Source: Chaetomium olivaceum (taxonomy: Eukaryota; Ascomycota; Sordariomycetes; Sordariales; Chaetomiaceae). Taken from it: a stretch of DNA of 64,000 nucleotides. Every line of letters starts with the position of its first letter. Position 1 is the stretch's first letter. The notes beneath the pieces are model-generated. The model worked only from the letters and a program-made list of their open reading frames with translations. It had not been told where the DNA came from and searched no databases. The stretch lies in assembly GCA_039881045.1 (NCBI GenBank), contig JAYWVB010000055.1:1-64000 (forward strand), read 5' to 3'. This document shows, in pieces, positions 11,674-22,374 of the stretch. A program made the translations under genes and the position numbers.

Positions 11674-14226
11674 TTACCTCCTCTCTCCCTCCCTCTCACC
11701 ATACCTGCCCCACGAATGCCCTCCACCACTACCACCACTCTCCCCCCAACCAGGCGACTCCGCCGCCGCAATCTCCTCCATCTCCCGCAGCAGCTTATGC
11801 CCGCACTCCTCATCGATCTCCTGCCCATCCTTGCCGACCAGCACAGGTCGGTACTCGTTGTACGCATTCTTCAGGTGGCCGATGCGGAAGAACTGGACGG
11901 CCGTCTTGCTGAGCCACTGCACCCGGAAGGGGCTCGTGTCCCAATGGTGGCCCTTGACGAAGGAGGGGCGGGGGTTATCCCGGGACGGGGCAGATGTCAT
12001 GCGTGCCTGGGAGGGAGGGGACGTCAGTAGGGTATGGGGAGGAGGCGGTGGGGAATGGAGGGTCTTACATAGCCCTGGAACGCTTTGCTTCCGTTGATAG
12101 AGAAGAACAAAATGACGTTCTTGCACTTGGCGAATGCTTCGGCAAAGATGTCCTCGTTTTGGGCTTGTGTCGTCCAGAGGTCCTGTGTCATGGTCGGTGA
12201 TTAGGAATGTGACTTAGGTGAGGCTTTCCGTCCCCCGCCTCTTGAATACTGGCAAGAACAGAGCCATCGGGGGAGTAGTGATAGGGGGAGCACTGCATGC
12301 ACACGTACCTCTTCCATGCATATCCTCACATTCTCGTGGTTGAACGATTTAACGATAAAGAAACGCGTGTCTGGCCCATGACCCAATTAGCTGCTAACCA
12401 GCCCATGGCAAGATTCATCGAGTCAAAGGATAAAAGTAGCAAAACACCAAGCTCAACGCCGTTCAAAGACACAATAACCAACATCCAAAACTCAACGAGA
12501 CCTAAAAGGAGTGGCATTAAAGCAGGAAACTAACCGCCGTTGGAGCCTAGATCAACGCGGACCGGGTATTTGGAACGGCTCTCTGAATCACGATGGCGCC
12601 GGTCATCATCCTTGTAACTATCGTATCGGTGACGGCCATCATAGTCGTCCTCGTCTCGGTGTCGACGTCGAGGAGGCGAGCTCCGAGAAGAGCGGTCGTC
12701 AGGCCGAGACCGCGAATCGCGACGGAGGTCATCCCGCCGGTGCTCGTTCTCCCTGTACCTGTCGTCATGCCGGGACCTGTCATCCATATCCTTTACGTGG
12801 GGCGGCAGGGGCTCTTCGAGCCGCGGTGCTTTCTCTTGGCGGTCTCGGGGGGCTTCTTCTTCGCGCGCTCGCTTGGTACCGTTAGCGGACGTCGGCTCTT
12901 TGATCTCGCGAGCGCCAATGCTGGTCTTGGTCACTGGGGTAATCGGAGTTGGTAGACTGTTAGTCTCCATATCCGAGGCGGCGCTAGGTGCCACGCTGGG
13001 TGCCACGCTTGCAAACCGTGCAACTGTCGAACGTTGTAGTCCCATATCGATCTCCTCTTCTTGCATGAGCTTCCGTTCCTCTTCCTCAAGTCTCAGCCTC
13101 TCGGCCGCGAGCGCCTTCAATCTCCGAAACCGGGTGAGCTTTCTGGTCCGAGCCTCCACATCGTAGTAATCACTCATTTCAAGGAAGTCTCTAAGGTCGG
13201 GAACTTGGTTCAGTAGGCGGGTAAAAGCATCATCAGGCGAGATTGTCTCAGGATGGCCGGTATGCTTGCCGCTGACAGTAGCCACACTCGCCCCAGCATC
13301 TGTAGCCCATGTTGTTGGGCTCACAGTAGCAGCAGGGGGGCCCATTGGCTTTAGTGGGTTCTTCCTGTTGTCAGCTCGATCACGGGTTGATGGGTTCGCA
13401 GATGTTGGGTTAGTCCGTTCGCGGCCCGTTTCTTGATGGTTGTTGATGCTAGAGGTTCTGTATGTCTGGGAGATGTCTCGGTTGGGTGCCGTCTTTTCAA
13501 CCAAACTGTTGCCGTTCTTAGTCTCATCCCAGTCCGCCGCCTTGCGCACAGTTTCTAAGGCTGGCGCCTTCGGTAACGGCGGTACCACTGAGCTGACATT
13601 TTCCCGAGCATTCTCTTTTTTCTTGACGGGTTCCTTGGCAAAAGCTGTAGGCGCTCGGTCGAATTGTTTGAATGGCTGCTGTGGTTTAGATGTCTGCTGG
13701 AGCGATGTTGGGGTGGGCTGTTTTGTTTCCGATGCCGCCGGCGGGCGAGTCACTTGTTGGGTTGGCTGTTTGCTTTGGGATTCCACGGCCTCTGGGTTCG
13801 GAATAGTTATCTTCGGAGCGGGTTTCGGGGGCAGCGCCTTGTTTCCAGAAGTAGGCGCAGCCGATGCCGTGGCGATTTTCGCAGTAGCCATCTTTTCTTG
13901 CTGCAAACTATCGCTCAGGGGATTATTGCTGTTCGCCTCCGAGTCCCTTGTGGCAGCTCCCGAGATGGATGAGATAAGGGCCGCAATATCATCCTCATCT
14001 GCCTGAAACGAACGCGGTGTGGGCGGCTTGGGAGCTTCCCGCGGGTAACGTCCGAAGAGATAGCCTTTGGTGCGGTACTGGCCGCCGCATTTGAACTTGC
14101 GTTGACGTCATCGGTCTTTAGCTGTGCTGTTTTCGGACGGGGCTGACCGCGGCTCTTGAGAAGTTTCTCCTTAAGCTCGGCGGCGCGAGCATCTAACCCG
14201 ATCGTGGGAGGCGGAGGTCCCGACAT
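11674..14226 (-). CDS. YTH-domain RNA-binding protein (putative m6A reader)
   Basis: Exons (5'->3') are 14226-12535, 12370-12309, 12182-12069 and 12006-11674. Introns have GTTAGT/GGCCAG, GTACGT/ACACAG and GTAAGA/TCCCAG ends. The first ~560 residues are disordered. The last part before the YTH domain is very rich in Arg, Asp and Ser (about 12550-12800). The YTH domain starts GDTRFFIVKSFNHENV and continues through DLWTTQAQNED, VILFFSINGSKAFQGYARM, FRVQWL and PVLVGKDGQEID. YTH domains bind N6-methyladenosine RNA; the RD/RS-rich neighbour recalls nuclear YTHDC1. I could not assign every cage residue. Start MSGPPPPTIGLDARAAELK at 14226. Exons total 2201 nt, one short of a full frame; the slip lies near 14037, where an additional G in a GGG run would join the two frames. 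Confidence 0.85.
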
Positions 14227-17163
14227 GGTGAGCGCATCGACCAGAATAAGCGACTGCAGCAAAGTTAGTGGCTCGACCCTCGGTAGCAGGCAAGGGAAAC
14301 CTGCTTCAATTATGCTGGTATTCTAAAGAAGATCCTGAGGTCGTGGGCGCAGTTGCTTGAGGAATATCCCGAGATCGCATACCGCGGGTAAAATGCACGA
14401 GCGGGTATCCAACTTTTTGTTCAATATTGGCTTGTGTTCTTGTTTATGTTCTTGTGGTTTCGTGTTGTTTGTTATGGTTGCGCTTGTCGTTGCCGTTCTT
14501 GTGTTTTTTTTTTTTTGTTCTTATTTCTTTCGATATCCGCGCTGCCGTTCTTAAAAAGTAAACTCTGCTGAAAGTGTCTCTCGTGACTACCTCCAAGTCG
14601 GATGGATAGCTGGGATGAGAGAAGTGCGGGTTTCTAGCAAATCGCTTTTGCGGTTGAGAAAGGTTATGTTCAGCGATTTGGACACTGCAGACGAGTGTGA
14701 GCCCTCCCTTGCATCTCAGAGATGAGACACTTTTTTGTTCCACATCCACAAACCAATTGATTGTAAGGATGGATATTTTGGTTCTTTACCTCTTTGTTGC
14801 GCAGCTCTTACTGTAAAATAATAATAATAACAGCTCACTTCCCAGCAATGCCGCACAAGGCGCAACGATCGAGAGTTGCTGTCGTCGCGCCAAACCCTGT
14901 CGGAGCGTTACCAGTGAGAATGACTCGGGAATGCAGGCGTTCTGCATCCAAATTAGAGAACCCAAGCCGCCTCTTTTGAAGTTTTCATTTGCAATTGGCT
15001 CCAGCAAAGACGGCAGTAACGACTCGACGCATCAACACCGTGACCGCCGTGGACGACAAACACGCCGGAAGTCGCGATGAAGTTGGATTTTCAGGTGTGG
15101 AGCTGGCGCTGATTGGTCAGCCAGGAAGACCCACGATGAACCCTGGCAGCTCCCATTCAGGTGGATCCTCGCACCACCTCAGTCCAGCCCTAAATTTCGT
15201 CCGCTCTGGCACGCTTCAACACCAAACCTGAGTTGTACGGATACTGTGTATTTACAAAGTACGAAGTATCGAATGCGTCCGATATACTCGGCTGACACGA
15301 ATCATGGCCTATTTCCTATGTCCAAGTCTTCAAATCAAGTTCTTCAACGGTTTATATTTTTACCATACCACAGTATTCGTACCTTTTTCATTCCCATCGT
15401 CATTTGGCATGAACCCTGTGGGCTGAGCGCCTGAATAAATTAATGATGCCCTTATGCGTGGAACTCCTCAGGCATTGCCGCTGGTGCTGTGACTCTGCGG
15501 TGACGAGCCGCATCGGAAATCATCTTGGGCGGCATTGTCCAGGGTGTTGCAAATCCGGTAGCGAAATGCCCAAGGCTCGATCTGGGCTTTGGCCCGTTGC
15601 GGGTGGGAAGCGGCAAACAACACGCGGGCGAGCGGCCGCGCGCTTCGATGTTTCACCCAGATTAATTCCGGTGCCACCAAGACACCAAGACTCGAGACGG
15701 TTCTAACCCTGCTGCAGACGACAAAACCACCGACTCGGTGCCCTTTGGGCCGAACCCGAGAACCAGGTCGGGTCAGGAACACTGCAGCTTTACTGTGGTA
15801 TTGACCGCAGAGTTTCAACTTTCAACCGAACTTATTGTCTCAGGTCATGCTGGTGGAACTGCTCGGTCCGCTCTCCCGGATTTATCGCTCCCTCGCACTG
15901 AGACTTAATTCGTCCATTTCGTCCGCGAGCTTCTCGAGTGTTCGGCCAAGGCTGAGACTCCTCGTGGGTGATCTTGATCAGAACGATGAGAACACCAACA
16001 AATCCCTGTTCCCATGCAATGGAAGCGCTTCCGGAATGTGGCGTGGGTGGGTCGAAGATGCAAGCGCCCGACGCGAAGATTTGGGGGGCTCTCGGTGGGG
16101 CTTCGACGACGCAAGCGAGTCTCTGTTCCTGCATAGGTACAGTCCACCCCTGGTTTGTTCGCTAGCGCGTGACTGGAAGACCGGGGTCCTTGCCAAAATT
16201 CACAGCTTCACGGCAAAACGGTGCATTTTTCAACAGTAAAAAGGCTTTGACTAAAAGAGTTTTCTTGAATAATTCTGAAAATCCGATTTTCTTCCATTTT
16301 AAACGGTTGTTAGGCTGTTGAGGTAGGGGTTTTCAACTTTTGGACCGGGACCCCTGTCTAAGGTTTCATATGTATACTAACAAACAAACCAGTATTGAAC
16401 TGTAAGCTCCCCCTTATCTTCCCCTGCACAACCCCTGAGGATCCGCCATCCCGCAGTCAACCCAGCCGCACCACCACAAGGGTCCCCGCTTTCGACCCAT
16501 CACCAACCTCACCATGTTTCATGCTTTCTGCACATGGGATGCCACACCTCTGCTGGACAACAGGTCTGTGCCAGCGTTCTGCCTCTGGTCAGCTCATGCC
16601 GTGACCATGGCACCCTTGGCTCGCATCCCTCGGACCACTTGGCGACCACAATGAGGTCACATTGGCGTCCCATCTTCTCCCTGGCCTCTCCAGCACATCA
16701 CCATCGCCATCCTGGTTTCTGTTTATTCTCGGCCCCTTCGGCCAACCTCAACGGTTGCTCGTCCCCCCTCTCATCCTTGAGATCGACCGGGATGCTGCCC
16801 CAGGGTGTGAATCCGTTTGTTCCCCCCTTCCTTGACGCTGCCGCTACCACGCAATACTTGCTTCTCCATTCGCAATGTCGGTAGCTCGTACGCCCTGGGC
16901 CTCCTCCTCTATGTACCCAGCATTATCGTGACCCCCGCGCCCCAAGAACCCGAGTGCGTGGTCCACCTCGGCTACATCGCTAATTTCACTGAAACGCAGC
17001 GACTCCCTCGCCGGCTAGCCAAGATTCCCTATCTCCATCACCGCCAGCGCACGTTCTCGTACCCGCCGCTGGATGACGGTGGATGACGGGCTTTGGCGCC
17101 CAAGTGGGCAGAACCGCCGGCCAGGGGTCCCACGAGGGTACACCTCCCTGTGAGCCTTCATGA
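14227..17163. other. Intergenic, no supported gene
   Basis: About 2.9 kb. It contains a T-rich tract at 14500-14525. The C-rich stretch 16395-17090 has short ORFs without recognisable domains. Its right part is the likely regulatory region of the AA9 gene. A GGCTAG element (about 17014, matching the GGCTAR XlnR/XLR-1 consensus) and a CCCCGC (about 16934, CreA-like in reverse) are present, but such short matches are expected by chance. Confidence 0.4.
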
Positions 17164-17170
17164 TATATAA
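17164..17170 (+). promoter_or_regulatory. TATA box of the AA9 LPMO gene
   Basis: TATATAA lies 237 nt upstream of the LPMO ATG, followed by a pyrimidine/CA-rich leader free of introns. Position and sequence fit a strongly inducible fungal promoter with a roughly 200-nt leader. The start site itself is not visible. Confidence 0.55.
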
Positions 17171-17406
17171 GAAGTCGTTCAGTCTCTTCGATAGACTGGA
17201 TTCTCTCTTCACCAGGCGCAAGCGACCTTCGAGCAAAGTCATTCCATTCATTCTTGTTTCCATACATTCACTTCATTGATTGAAGATTCAACTTCATTTC
17301 CTGTCCTTTACTACGACTCACCTCATTCTTTCCGCTAGACGGTACCACTGAGATTTCGACTCCTCGCAACTTTCACTTCCCCATCACCAACAAACCAGCT
17401 TCGAAG

Positions 17407-18444
17407 ATGCCTTCTTACGCCTCCAAGACTCTCCTTACCGCCCTTGCGGGTGCCGTGTCCGTTGCCGCCCACGGCCATGTCAGAAACATTGTCATCAACG
17501 GCGTCTCGTACCAGGGCTTCGACCCCACCAGCTTCCCCTACAACCCGAACCCGCCGACCGTTGTTGGCTGGACCGCGGGCAACTCGGACAACGGCTTCGT
17601 CGCCCCCGATGCCTTCGGCAACGGCGACATCATCTGCCACAAGTCCGCTACGAACGCTGGTGGTCACGCCGTTGTTGCCGCCGGCGACTCCGTCTTCATC
17701 CAGTGGGACACCTGGCCTGAGTCCCACCACGGCCCCGTCATCGACTACCTCGCCAGCTGCGGTGACGCCGGCTGCGAGACCGTCGACAAGACCAGCCTCG
17801 AGTTCTTCAAGGTCGCCGAGGCTGGCCTGATCGACGGCACCAACGCCCCCGGTTTCTGGGCTTCCGACCAGCTGATTGCCAACAACAACTCCTGGATGGT
17901 CAAGATCCCCGAGGGCATTGCCCCGGGCAACTACGTCCTCCGCCACGAGATCATCGCCCTGCACAGCGGTGGCCAGGCCAACGGCGCCCAGAACTACCCG
18001 CAGTGCTTCAACCTGCAGATCACCGGCTCCGGCACTGACAAGCCCGCGGGCGTTGTCGGCACCAAGCTGTACACCGCCGACGAGCCCGGCATTCTCGCCA
18101 ACATCTACACCTCGCCCGTCCAGTACGAGATCCCCGGCCCCGCCCTGATCGCCGGCGCCTCGCCCATCGAGCAGTCCTCCTCGGCCATCACCGGCTCCGC
18201 CTCCGCCATCACCGGCTCTGCCACTGCTCCCCCCGCCGGCTCTGCCACCGCCCCGCCTGCTGCCACCACCACCAGCGCCGGCTCCGACGCTGGCGCCACC
18301 GAGGCCCCCTCCACCCCCGAGCCCACCCCTGAGCCCACCCCCGCCACCACCACCGCCTCGGCCGGCAGCAGCGCCCCGCGCCCTACCCGCTGCCCTGGCC
18401 TGAAGAAGCGCCGCCACGCCCGCGATGTCCGCGCCAAGAACTAA
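17407..18444 (+). CDS. AA9 lytic polysaccharide monooxygenase (secreted)
   Basis: Intronless, 345 aa. Copper-dependent oxidative cleavage of cellulose and related beta-glucans outside the cell. The signal peptide ends ...VSVAA before HGHVRN, so His22 becomes the mature N-terminus and the first histidine-brace ligand. The second ligand is in TWPESHHGPVIDYLA, and the axial Tyr region is QNYPQCFNLQI. Paired cysteines are visible (ICHKS, SCGDAGCE, PQCFN). The catalytic domain ends near residue 235. A ~100-residue Ala/Ser/Thr/Pro linker follows (ITGSASAITGSATAPP repeats), with a short basic tail CPGLKKRRHARD instead of a CBM1. Codon usage is extremely GC3-biased, as in highly expressed secreted enzymes. 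Regioselectivity cannot be read from sequence alone. Confidence 0.95.
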   Translation: MPSYASKTLLTALAGAVSVAAHGHVRNIVINGVSYQGFDPTSFPYNPNPPTVVGWTAGNSDNGFVAPDAFGNGDIICHKSATNAGGHAVVAAGDSVFIQWDTWPESHHGPVIDYLASCGDAGCETVDKTSLEFFKVAEAGLIDGTNAPGFWASDQLIANNNSWMVKIPEGIAPGNYVLRHEIIALHSGGQANGAQNYPQCFNLQITGSGTDKPAGVVGTKLYTADEPGILANIYTSPVQYEIPGPALIAGASPIEQSSSAITGSASAITGSATAPPAGSATAPPAATTTSAGSDAGATEAPSTPEPTPEPTPATTTASAGSSAPRPTRCPGLKKRRHARDVRAKN

Positions 18445-19366
18445 GTTGGTGCGCTGGTAGACATCCTTCATCCGGAGCGCTAGGGTTTCTGTCGCTGCTG
18501 CGCGAACCTCGCTTCTTTCCGCTGTCGATAGCTTGGCGGTTGTTTCTGTCGCTGCTACCTTGACGGCTGGTGTGTTTTCACTTCATTGTTGTATATATGG
18601 CTTTGCTCCGGTCTTTTTTGTGTATGATATTTTCCCGGGTGGGAGAAGGGGTTGTTAGTTGGGTGATCAATTGATCCAGCTTTGATGCAGCCGTGAGGTC
18701 TGCGAGAATACCTTCTTGGTTCCTGATATCTGATGGTGATGTGCATCGAAATCGTGTTACCAATGTCTATTTACCACCTTCCAACACCTCTTTGCCGTAA
18801 CCACCTTCCTTGCATCCACACGAATCAAACTGCTCAATGGCACGGTATTTCGGAGATTGCTAGCTGGTTGCGTACTGTGTCCACCAAGCCCCTGATTGCG
18901 CTGCAACATGACCGCTCCACGATCTTAAATAGGAGTTAGAGAGATTGTCTTCCCAGCCGGTATGCAATTTCCGTTCCAAGCAGCTCCCCCCCCTCCACCC
19001 ACCCCCACCCGCAGTGTTTCGAGGTTTCTTGATTTAGGTCAGGTAACCCTCTTTCCACCGGGTTCTTGCTAATCTCGCGGTTGAGGCACTAGAACTCAAC
19101 TCCAATGTATATTTGTGTATGGTTCCAAGAGGGTGTACTAAGAACTCCATCAAGCAGTGGATGAAGGTGAGGTAGGTGGTCGCTGAAATGTGAGAATGTT
19201 AGTCAATGGTACTTTATTAACTTACTGTCTTGTTCATTAGTTTAGTTTGTCTGCTCCCTCGCCTCTAACACCGGACCACTAAACGATACACGTCCATGTG
19301 AAGGGCAAAAGCAACACCAAGCAACCGACCAAGGGGCAAGACGGAAGCAAACACCCAAACCCAGAA
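18445..19366. other. Intergenic between convergent genes
   Basis: 3' flanks of the AA9 gene and the CFEM receptor gene. It has a C-rich tract at about 18985-19013. No gene recognised. Confidence 0.5.
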
Positions 19367-21323
19367 TTACCACCGATGATACCCGTCCTCCGACGCCGCT
19401 CCCTGTTTATTCTTCTCTACATCTATCAACTCCACCACATCGGAGTCCCCAGGACGGGGCAGGTACGACACAGTGTGGGTGACGCTCTTCTGGATGGCGT
19501 TGGAAGGAAACGGCGAGCGGGCGCCGCCGGTGCCACCGACCTGGTAGCTGCCGTCCTTGCCGTAGTTCTTGTTGGATCGGCTGGTGCTGCCGAAGACGGT
19601 AGGCAGCACGTGACGGAGGAGGAAGGACAGCATGGCCGGCATGCAGCAGCACATAATGGAGATGTTGCACTCGATGACGCTGTAGGTGGCTACGTTGACG
19701 TTGTTGACTGTTTGGAGAGGGAGTTGTGGGTTAGTTGAGTGGTTCATGTTTGGCTTGGTCCGTCTGTCTGTGGTTGACGAGGAGGTGGTGATGGAGACTT
19801 ACAGGTGGGGTTGGTTGTGGAATGCGGAATAGGTGATGAGACCGGAGAAGCGAACAATGCTAATGATGGTGATGCTGTTGTTTTGTTTGTTGTCAGTGTC
19901 CGTGTTTGAAAACTTTGGCATGGTAGTCAGATATAGACTTACACAAGACCCACGCTAAACATCATAATCAGATACACCTTCTTTCTTATCCCGAGTTGGA
20001 GATTCAGCAACTGCGGGATTGGCAATGCCAAAATCCAGACATCGGTAATGATATTGATAGCCTTCAAAGAGTTAGTAACATTCCCGGAATCAGATGGGTG
20101 GCGTTTTGGAAAACACTTACCGAATGGGCCACCAAAAGGCGTTGTTGTCAAAGCATACACCCTCCGCCGTCCCCGTCCAGGCGACCCAAGCGGATTCGAC
20201 GGGGACACAAGCAAGAATTGCAGCAATTGTTGTTGATACCATGAACATGACGCAGTGGGCGATTGTGCCCCAGCAGGCCATCTGAAATCCTCGCGCAGGG
20301 AATACGCGCATAAAGAAACACAAAACGGTGACCTTGGTCAAGATGATGGCAGGGATGTAGAATACTTGGGTGATCCATGTGTACTAGACAGGTAAGGAGA
20401 GGTCAGTATCCGCTGGCATGTGCGTACATGGACTGGAACTAACCTTGACGACCTCGGTAATCTCATCTGGCGCAAGGGTCCAGATGTCTTTACCCATCCC
20501 ATGAGCCTTCACTAGATTTATTCGTTAGCCGAGAATTGTGATATGGGTGCATATGCAAGACAAGCGATAGTGAAAGTGGAGACTTACTGTAGAATTCACC
20601 CACATCCATGGGAATCGAGGAGACCTTCGCAACCAAAGCTGTCAGCTAAACTACGAACCCCTGACGACGACAACGCCCCTGTGGACTAGTGCCACTCACC
20701 ATTGCTAGTATCGCCCAAACATCGGCCCATTGGAACTCCTTCTTCCGAAAGCCCGACTCGTAGACCCTCAGCAGAACGAAAGCGAGCGCCATGCTGCCAG
20801 TGATAGCAGTTGCTATAGGGGCGACATGACTTCTGTCGCGAACAGGCTCCTTACAAAGCGTCGCCGTTGCGTTCTTGGCAGCTGTTGATGTGAACTGAGG
20901 TTAGAATCTGGAATAGGAATGAAAAGAAACAGAAGGGGTTGAGGTGGAGATGAGGCTCAACCGAGCCACTATCCCCAAGTCTAACGTGCAAGCGTGCGGG
21001 TTCTCCACTCACCAAGCGCCTCGAACAGGGTACAAGCCCCGAGAGTGCAGGTCCCGACGTTATCCATCAACGGGAGGTCTGAACATACGCAGTCCATGTC
21101 CGTTGAGTCACACTTGGAATCCGGGAGGTACTTCACGAGGCAGTCGCTCTATCATAGGCCAAAGGTCAGTCAGTCAACTCATTTGATCTTGGACTGCGAT
21201 CACGCAGGGCAGGCGGTTTCAGGTGGGCTCTGGACGTACAGCGCATGCTGGCATCTCTTGGGCCCAAGAGTGGACAGCCAGGCCCGTGAGGGCTACTGCC
21301 GCTGCCCATATTGTTGACCTCAT
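19367..21323 (-). CDS. CFEM-domain Pth11-like seven-TM receptor
   Basis: Nine or so exons. It starts MRSTIWAAAVALTGLAVHSWA (signal peptide, ATG at 21323). The next exon (21148-21013) carries a Cys-rich CFEM domain: SDCLVKYLPDSKCDSTDMDC, CVCSD, GTCTLGACTLF. TM exons follow: MALAFVLLRVYESGF, WADVWAILAM, IPMDVGEFY, KDIWTLAPDE, VFYIPAIILTKVTVLCFFMR, ACWGTIAHCVMFMVSTTIAA, INIITDVWILALPIPQL, LIMMFSVGLV and YSVIECNISIMCCCMPA. The cytoplasmic tail ends at 19367. This order is that of fungal Pth11-type (rhodopsin-fold) receptors with an extracellular CFEM, used in surface or plant-cue sensing. Two exon junctions do not keep phase (near 20120/20061 and 19803/19713), consistent with single-base errors, so exon edges there are approximate. 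Confidence 0.85.
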
Positions 21324-22374
21324 GGTTGTGAATATTGGGGGTGCTTCCGTCTCGTGGGAGTGACGGAACAGGACGTCAGGCATGGGAGGACGACTTAGGG
21401 GGCTTATTTAGCATTTGCATGAAACTTCCCATGCCTCTGCGAGGTAACGTTATGTCCACAAATGATGCTTGCCACTCCTCCCGAGTGCGAGGGCCCATCA
21501 CAGTGTGTCAGCAAAAGAAAAAAGCCGCCAAGAGGAAAACCCCAGTTGACCATTGAAAGGAGGAAGGATGATCACCACCACCAATTTCTAACTGTTTCCT
21601 ACCACAGTACCTTCCAAACCGAGACTTTGCTGGTTGAGATATATGTCAGAACGATAGCGAAGATTTCCCCCAGCCGGTCTCTTCAACAGAAGCAACAACT
21701 GCATCGCCAGCCGGGCAGAACAGGATTCTCTTGTCCTCCTATTCGCTCACAAGGCTCTAGGCGCTGCAGGCGTGAGAGGACGGAAACCTGCCGAAACCCG
21801 AGTTGACAGGGAGGAGGTGGAGACGACTGGAGACGTACCCGCCACGAGGGATCATGTCCGGGGATCTGTGGAGAGGGAACCATTGACTCGGGTCTTCCGC
21901 GAACAAATGAATTGGTCACTGGCCCTTGTCGGTCCCATTTACCGTTGCTCGGCCCGCATGAAGCTAGCAACCCATTCGGACGGTTGGGGCCGGTTTCGGG
22001 TTAGTAACTGGACGACACCTTCTCTTCAACTCACTTATCCCCCATTCCCGAGGGAAAAGCGGCAACTTGGATCCAAAGAGGGATCCGAGAATTCATATAC
22101 CCCCGCTGGCGCCGGTCGATCTTCATGCTGCTTTTTACGGATTTGGACTAGTCAGAAAATGAAGGTCAAGCGGGGAATGCCTTCCCTAAAGAAGGCAACC
22201 GACCGAGGAGATGGACTGATGGAAGGGATTTAAGGGTGGCAAGGGGGCGCCCGCCACTTCGGGTCATCCAGCAACACGAAAGGCTGAAACAGGCTTCATG
22301 CCGTGCAGGCGCCTCTTCAATTCCGTGCTGCAGTTGTGTCCTTGTTCTTGCTTCTGATCGTTAACCTTGACGCC
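21324..22374. other. Intergenic between divergent receptor and P450 genes
   Basis: About 1.05 kb shared upstream region of the receptor (-) and the P450 (+). Short ORFs only; nothing else recognised. Confidence 0.5.

Noticed and set aside
16395..17090. Possible small gene before the AA9 LPMO
   Set aside because: Overlapping short C-rich frames, no motif, no consistent splicing; overlaps the expected promoter.
17335..18471. A 378-codon open frame antisense to the whole AA9 gene
   Set aside because: Gly/Val/Ala/Asp-rich shadow produced by extreme GC3 bias of the sense gene; no signal, domain or splice logic.
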